This document shows positions 62,448 through 64,000 of a stretch of 64,000 nt of DNA, in pieces. This stretch comes from Planotetraspora sp. A-T 1434. Lineage in GTDB: Bacteria > Actinomycetota > Actinomycetes > Streptosporangiales > Streptosporangiaceae. The notes under the pieces are model-generated. The model was not told the DNA's origin and searched no databases. It was given only the letters and a program-made list of their open reading frames with translations. The position numbers and the translations under genes are program-made. The stretch's first letter is position 1. Each line of letters opens with the position of its first letter. The stretch spans positions 124,001 through 188,000 of the forward strand of contig NZ_JAOEGB010000013.1 of the NCBI RefSeq assembly GCF_025420585.1, read 5' to 3'.

Positions 62448-63851
62448 ATGCGGTACTGGTCGATCCGGGCTCGCTTGACCCTCATAGGGGGCGTGCTGGT
62501 GGCCGTGCTGTGCCTGGTGTTCGCCGTGCTCCTCCTCCTCGGCATCCATCGCCTGGCGACCGAATACCTCACCGAGCAGGTGGCCGCCGCGGGAAGCCGG
62601 ACCGCCTACTCCATCGAGAAGGGCGCGCTTCGCGACCCTATCCAGGGCACCCACGACCGGGACGTGCAGGTGGTCGATCACCAGGGGAAGGTGGTCATGG
62701 CCACGAAGAACCTGCGAGGCGCGCCCCCCATGGCGAATTTCGGCGCCAGGAACGTTCTCCAGCCCGCCGTCTCCGTCGTCTGCGACCGGGTCTTCGGCGC
62801 GTCGAACTGCGACATCGTGGCCGCGGTGCCCGTCTACTACCAGGGGCAGAGCTGGACGGTCTACAGCGCCGCACCGGTGATCCCGCTTTATGTCCATCCG
62901 TGGCTGGCCGTGCTCGTGTTCGGTGGTTCGCTACTCCTCGTGGTCGCCATCACCTATATCGGCTACCAGCTCCTCGGCAGGGTCCTCCTGCCGGTGCAGG
63001 CGATCCGTACCGAACTCGACGAGATCGAGGCCGCCGACCTCAGCCGCAGGGTGCCGGTGCCGCTCGGGCGGGACGAGATCCACGACCTGGCCGTCAGCGT
63101 CAACCACACGCTGACGCGACTGGAGGCCGCGATGGAGCAGCACCGCCGGTTCACCTCGGACGCCTCCCATGAGTTGCGAACGCCCATCACGGCCATGCGC
63201 ACCCAGGTGGAGGACGCGCTATGCGCCGCCCATGACACCGACGTGGCCGCGGTCGCCCGCTCCCTGCTCCCCAGTCTCGACCGGCTGCAGGACATCGTGA
63301 CCGATCTGCTCACGCTGTCCCGGCTGGAGGCGGGCGCGTCACTCCGCCGGGAGCCCGTGGATCTCGCCGAGCTCGTCACCTCCGAGCTCGGGCGCCGCCC
63401 TCCGTTGAGGGGCGCCGGGGAGACCAAGGAGATCGTGTGCGAACTCGCGGCCGGGGTAGTGGCGAGGGGCGACAAGCTGGAACTCTCCCGCTTGATGACC
63501 AACCTGGTCGACAACGCCGAACGGCACGCCGAGCGCACGATCGTCATCACCGTAGGACGCCGGCCGGGCGATCCGCGCGATCCCCGCTTCGCGACAGGCG
63601 CCGCCGTACTGGAGGTCGCGGACGACGGGGCCGGAATCCCCCCTGGCCAGCGCGAGCTCGTCTTCCAGCGGTTCGCCCGGCTGGACACCGCCCGGAGCAG
63701 GGACGCCGGCGGCACCGGGCTCGGCCTCCCCATCGCACGGCAGATCGCCGAGAGCCACGGCGGCAGCCTGATGATCGAGAACGGCCGGCCGGGGGCGCGG
63801 TTCGTCCTCAGGCTGCCGCTCGCGGTCCCCACCACAGGTGCGGACGCGTGA
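62448..63851 (+). CDS. sensor histidine kinase
   Basis: 467 residues. TM1 (LTLIGGVLVAVLCLVFAVLL), an extracytoplasmic sensor with two Cys (VCDRVFGASNC), TM2 (WLAVLVFGGSLLLVVAITYI), HAMP (about 180-235), phospho-acceptor H-box SDASHELRTPITAM, N-box NLVDNAERHA, G1 DDGAGIPPGQ, F-box FQRFARLD and G2 GGTGLGLPIARQI. It resembles OmpR-partner kinases. A response regulator is not visible downstream within the window; it may lie upstream in another locus or beyond 64000. Confidence 0.94.
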   Translation: MRYWSIRARLTLIGGVLVAVLCLVFAVLLLLGIHRLATEYLTEQVAAAGSRTAYSIEKGALRDPIQGTHDRDVQVVDHQGKVVMATKNLRGAPPMANFGARNVLQPAVSVVCDRVFGASNCDIVAAVPVYYQGQSWTVYSAAPVIPLYVHPWLAVLVFGGSLLLVVAITYIGYQLLGRVLLPVQAIRTELDEIEAADLSRRVPVPLGRDEIHDLAVSVNHTLTRLEAAMEQHRRFTSDASHELRTPITAMRTQVEDALCAAHDTDVAAVARSLLPSLDRLQDIVTDLLTLSRLEAGASLRREPVDLAELVTSELGRRPPLRGAGETKEIVCELAAGVVARGDKLELSRLMTNLVDNAERHAERTIVITVGRRPGDPRDPRFATGAAVLEVADDGAGIPPGQRELVFQRFARLDTARSRDAGGTGLGLPIARQIAESHGGSLMIENGRPGARFVLRLPLAVPTTGADA

Positions 63852-64000
63852 TCGCCGCCCCTACACGTGGTGAACGCCGGTTCGTCCGGCACGCGCCCGC
63901 TGAACGACAGCGCGTGATCACCAAGCGGCGGCGAACTGGTCAGTCGCACCAGGGCGGAATCCGTGCATGATCGCACCCGAAGCCCCCTTGACGTGGATTG
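63852..64000 (+). other. window end, no confident gene
   Basis: A short frame (VIAAPTRGERRFVRHAPAER) overlaps the kinase stop by GTGA and ends at 63970, but it is only 40 codons with no domain. The rest to the window edge shows no complete gene. Confidence 0.35.

Overview
The window comes from a high-GC actinomycete. Evidence: GC-rich third codon positions, GTG/TTG starts, ATGA/GTGA start-stop overlaps, a SARP regulator, an actinobacterial-type [NiFe] hydrogenase operon, and galactofuran genes (glf plus a GlfT2-like transferase). The mix would suit a Streptosporangiaceae-like filamentous genus, but that family assignment is an inference from gene content. No rRNA or tRNA was recognised.

Layout. 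1-2.7 kb: tail of an alpha/beta hydrolase, a LuxR-type HTH protein, a SARP regulator and a hemerythrin. 2.9-15.2 kb: one tightly overlapping operon for a group 1h (formerly group 5) high-affinity [NiFe] hydrogenase. Its order is SIS / HypC-like / SIS, hhyS, hhyL, a NifU-domain protein, three uncharacterised accessory proteins, a maturation protease, a small membrane peptide, hypA, hypC, hypD, hypE and a disordered acidic protein. hypF follows on the other strand (15.5-18.0 kb); hypB is absent. Together these genes would build the Fe(CN)2CO-Ni site, the Fe-S subunit and the processed large subunit of an enzyme that oxidises trace H2.

18-26 kb holds individual genes: DUF1622, a secreted HNH-like protein, an MFS exporter diverging from a gene for a four-repeat small peptide followed by a TPR protein, a VOC protein, an acetoacetate-decarboxylase-like protein, an L,D-transpeptidase and DoxX. 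26-34.6 kb looks like a partly decayed conflict/signalling island: two Ser/Thr kinases, an N6-methylase-like protein with an altered catalytic motif, a PLD-like remnant, a DUF4352 membrane protein and a macrodomain-VWA fusion. 34.7-39.9 kb is a CdaR-type regulator with a polar amino-acid ABC importer (permease and ATPase fused) and a D-amino-acid-dehydrogenase-like flavoprotein. 40-41.7 kb is a drug-type MFS exporter.

41.7-46.6 kb is a wrecked Tn3-family transposon. A 2,315-bp non-autonomous element is nested inside its transposase gene. It has 86-bp terminal inverted repeats and a 5-bp target duplication (GCATC), and it carries a WYL-type regulator, its likely operator and an epoxide hydrolase. 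47-54 kb: a secreted protein, a short-chain-reductase remnant, a HAD phosphatase, glf/glfT2 and an MFS gene. 54-59.4 kb: gene remnants, a TetR/enoyl-CoA-hydratase divergent pair with a strong operator palindrome, a tyrosine integrase and a relaxase remnant (a decayed integrative element). 59.6-64 kb: a secreted phosphoesterase, an internally deleted MFS gene, a beta-propeller protein, TatA and a sensor histidine kinase.

A recurring oddity is in-frame short tandem repeats in many unrelated genes, especially within the hydrogenase operon.
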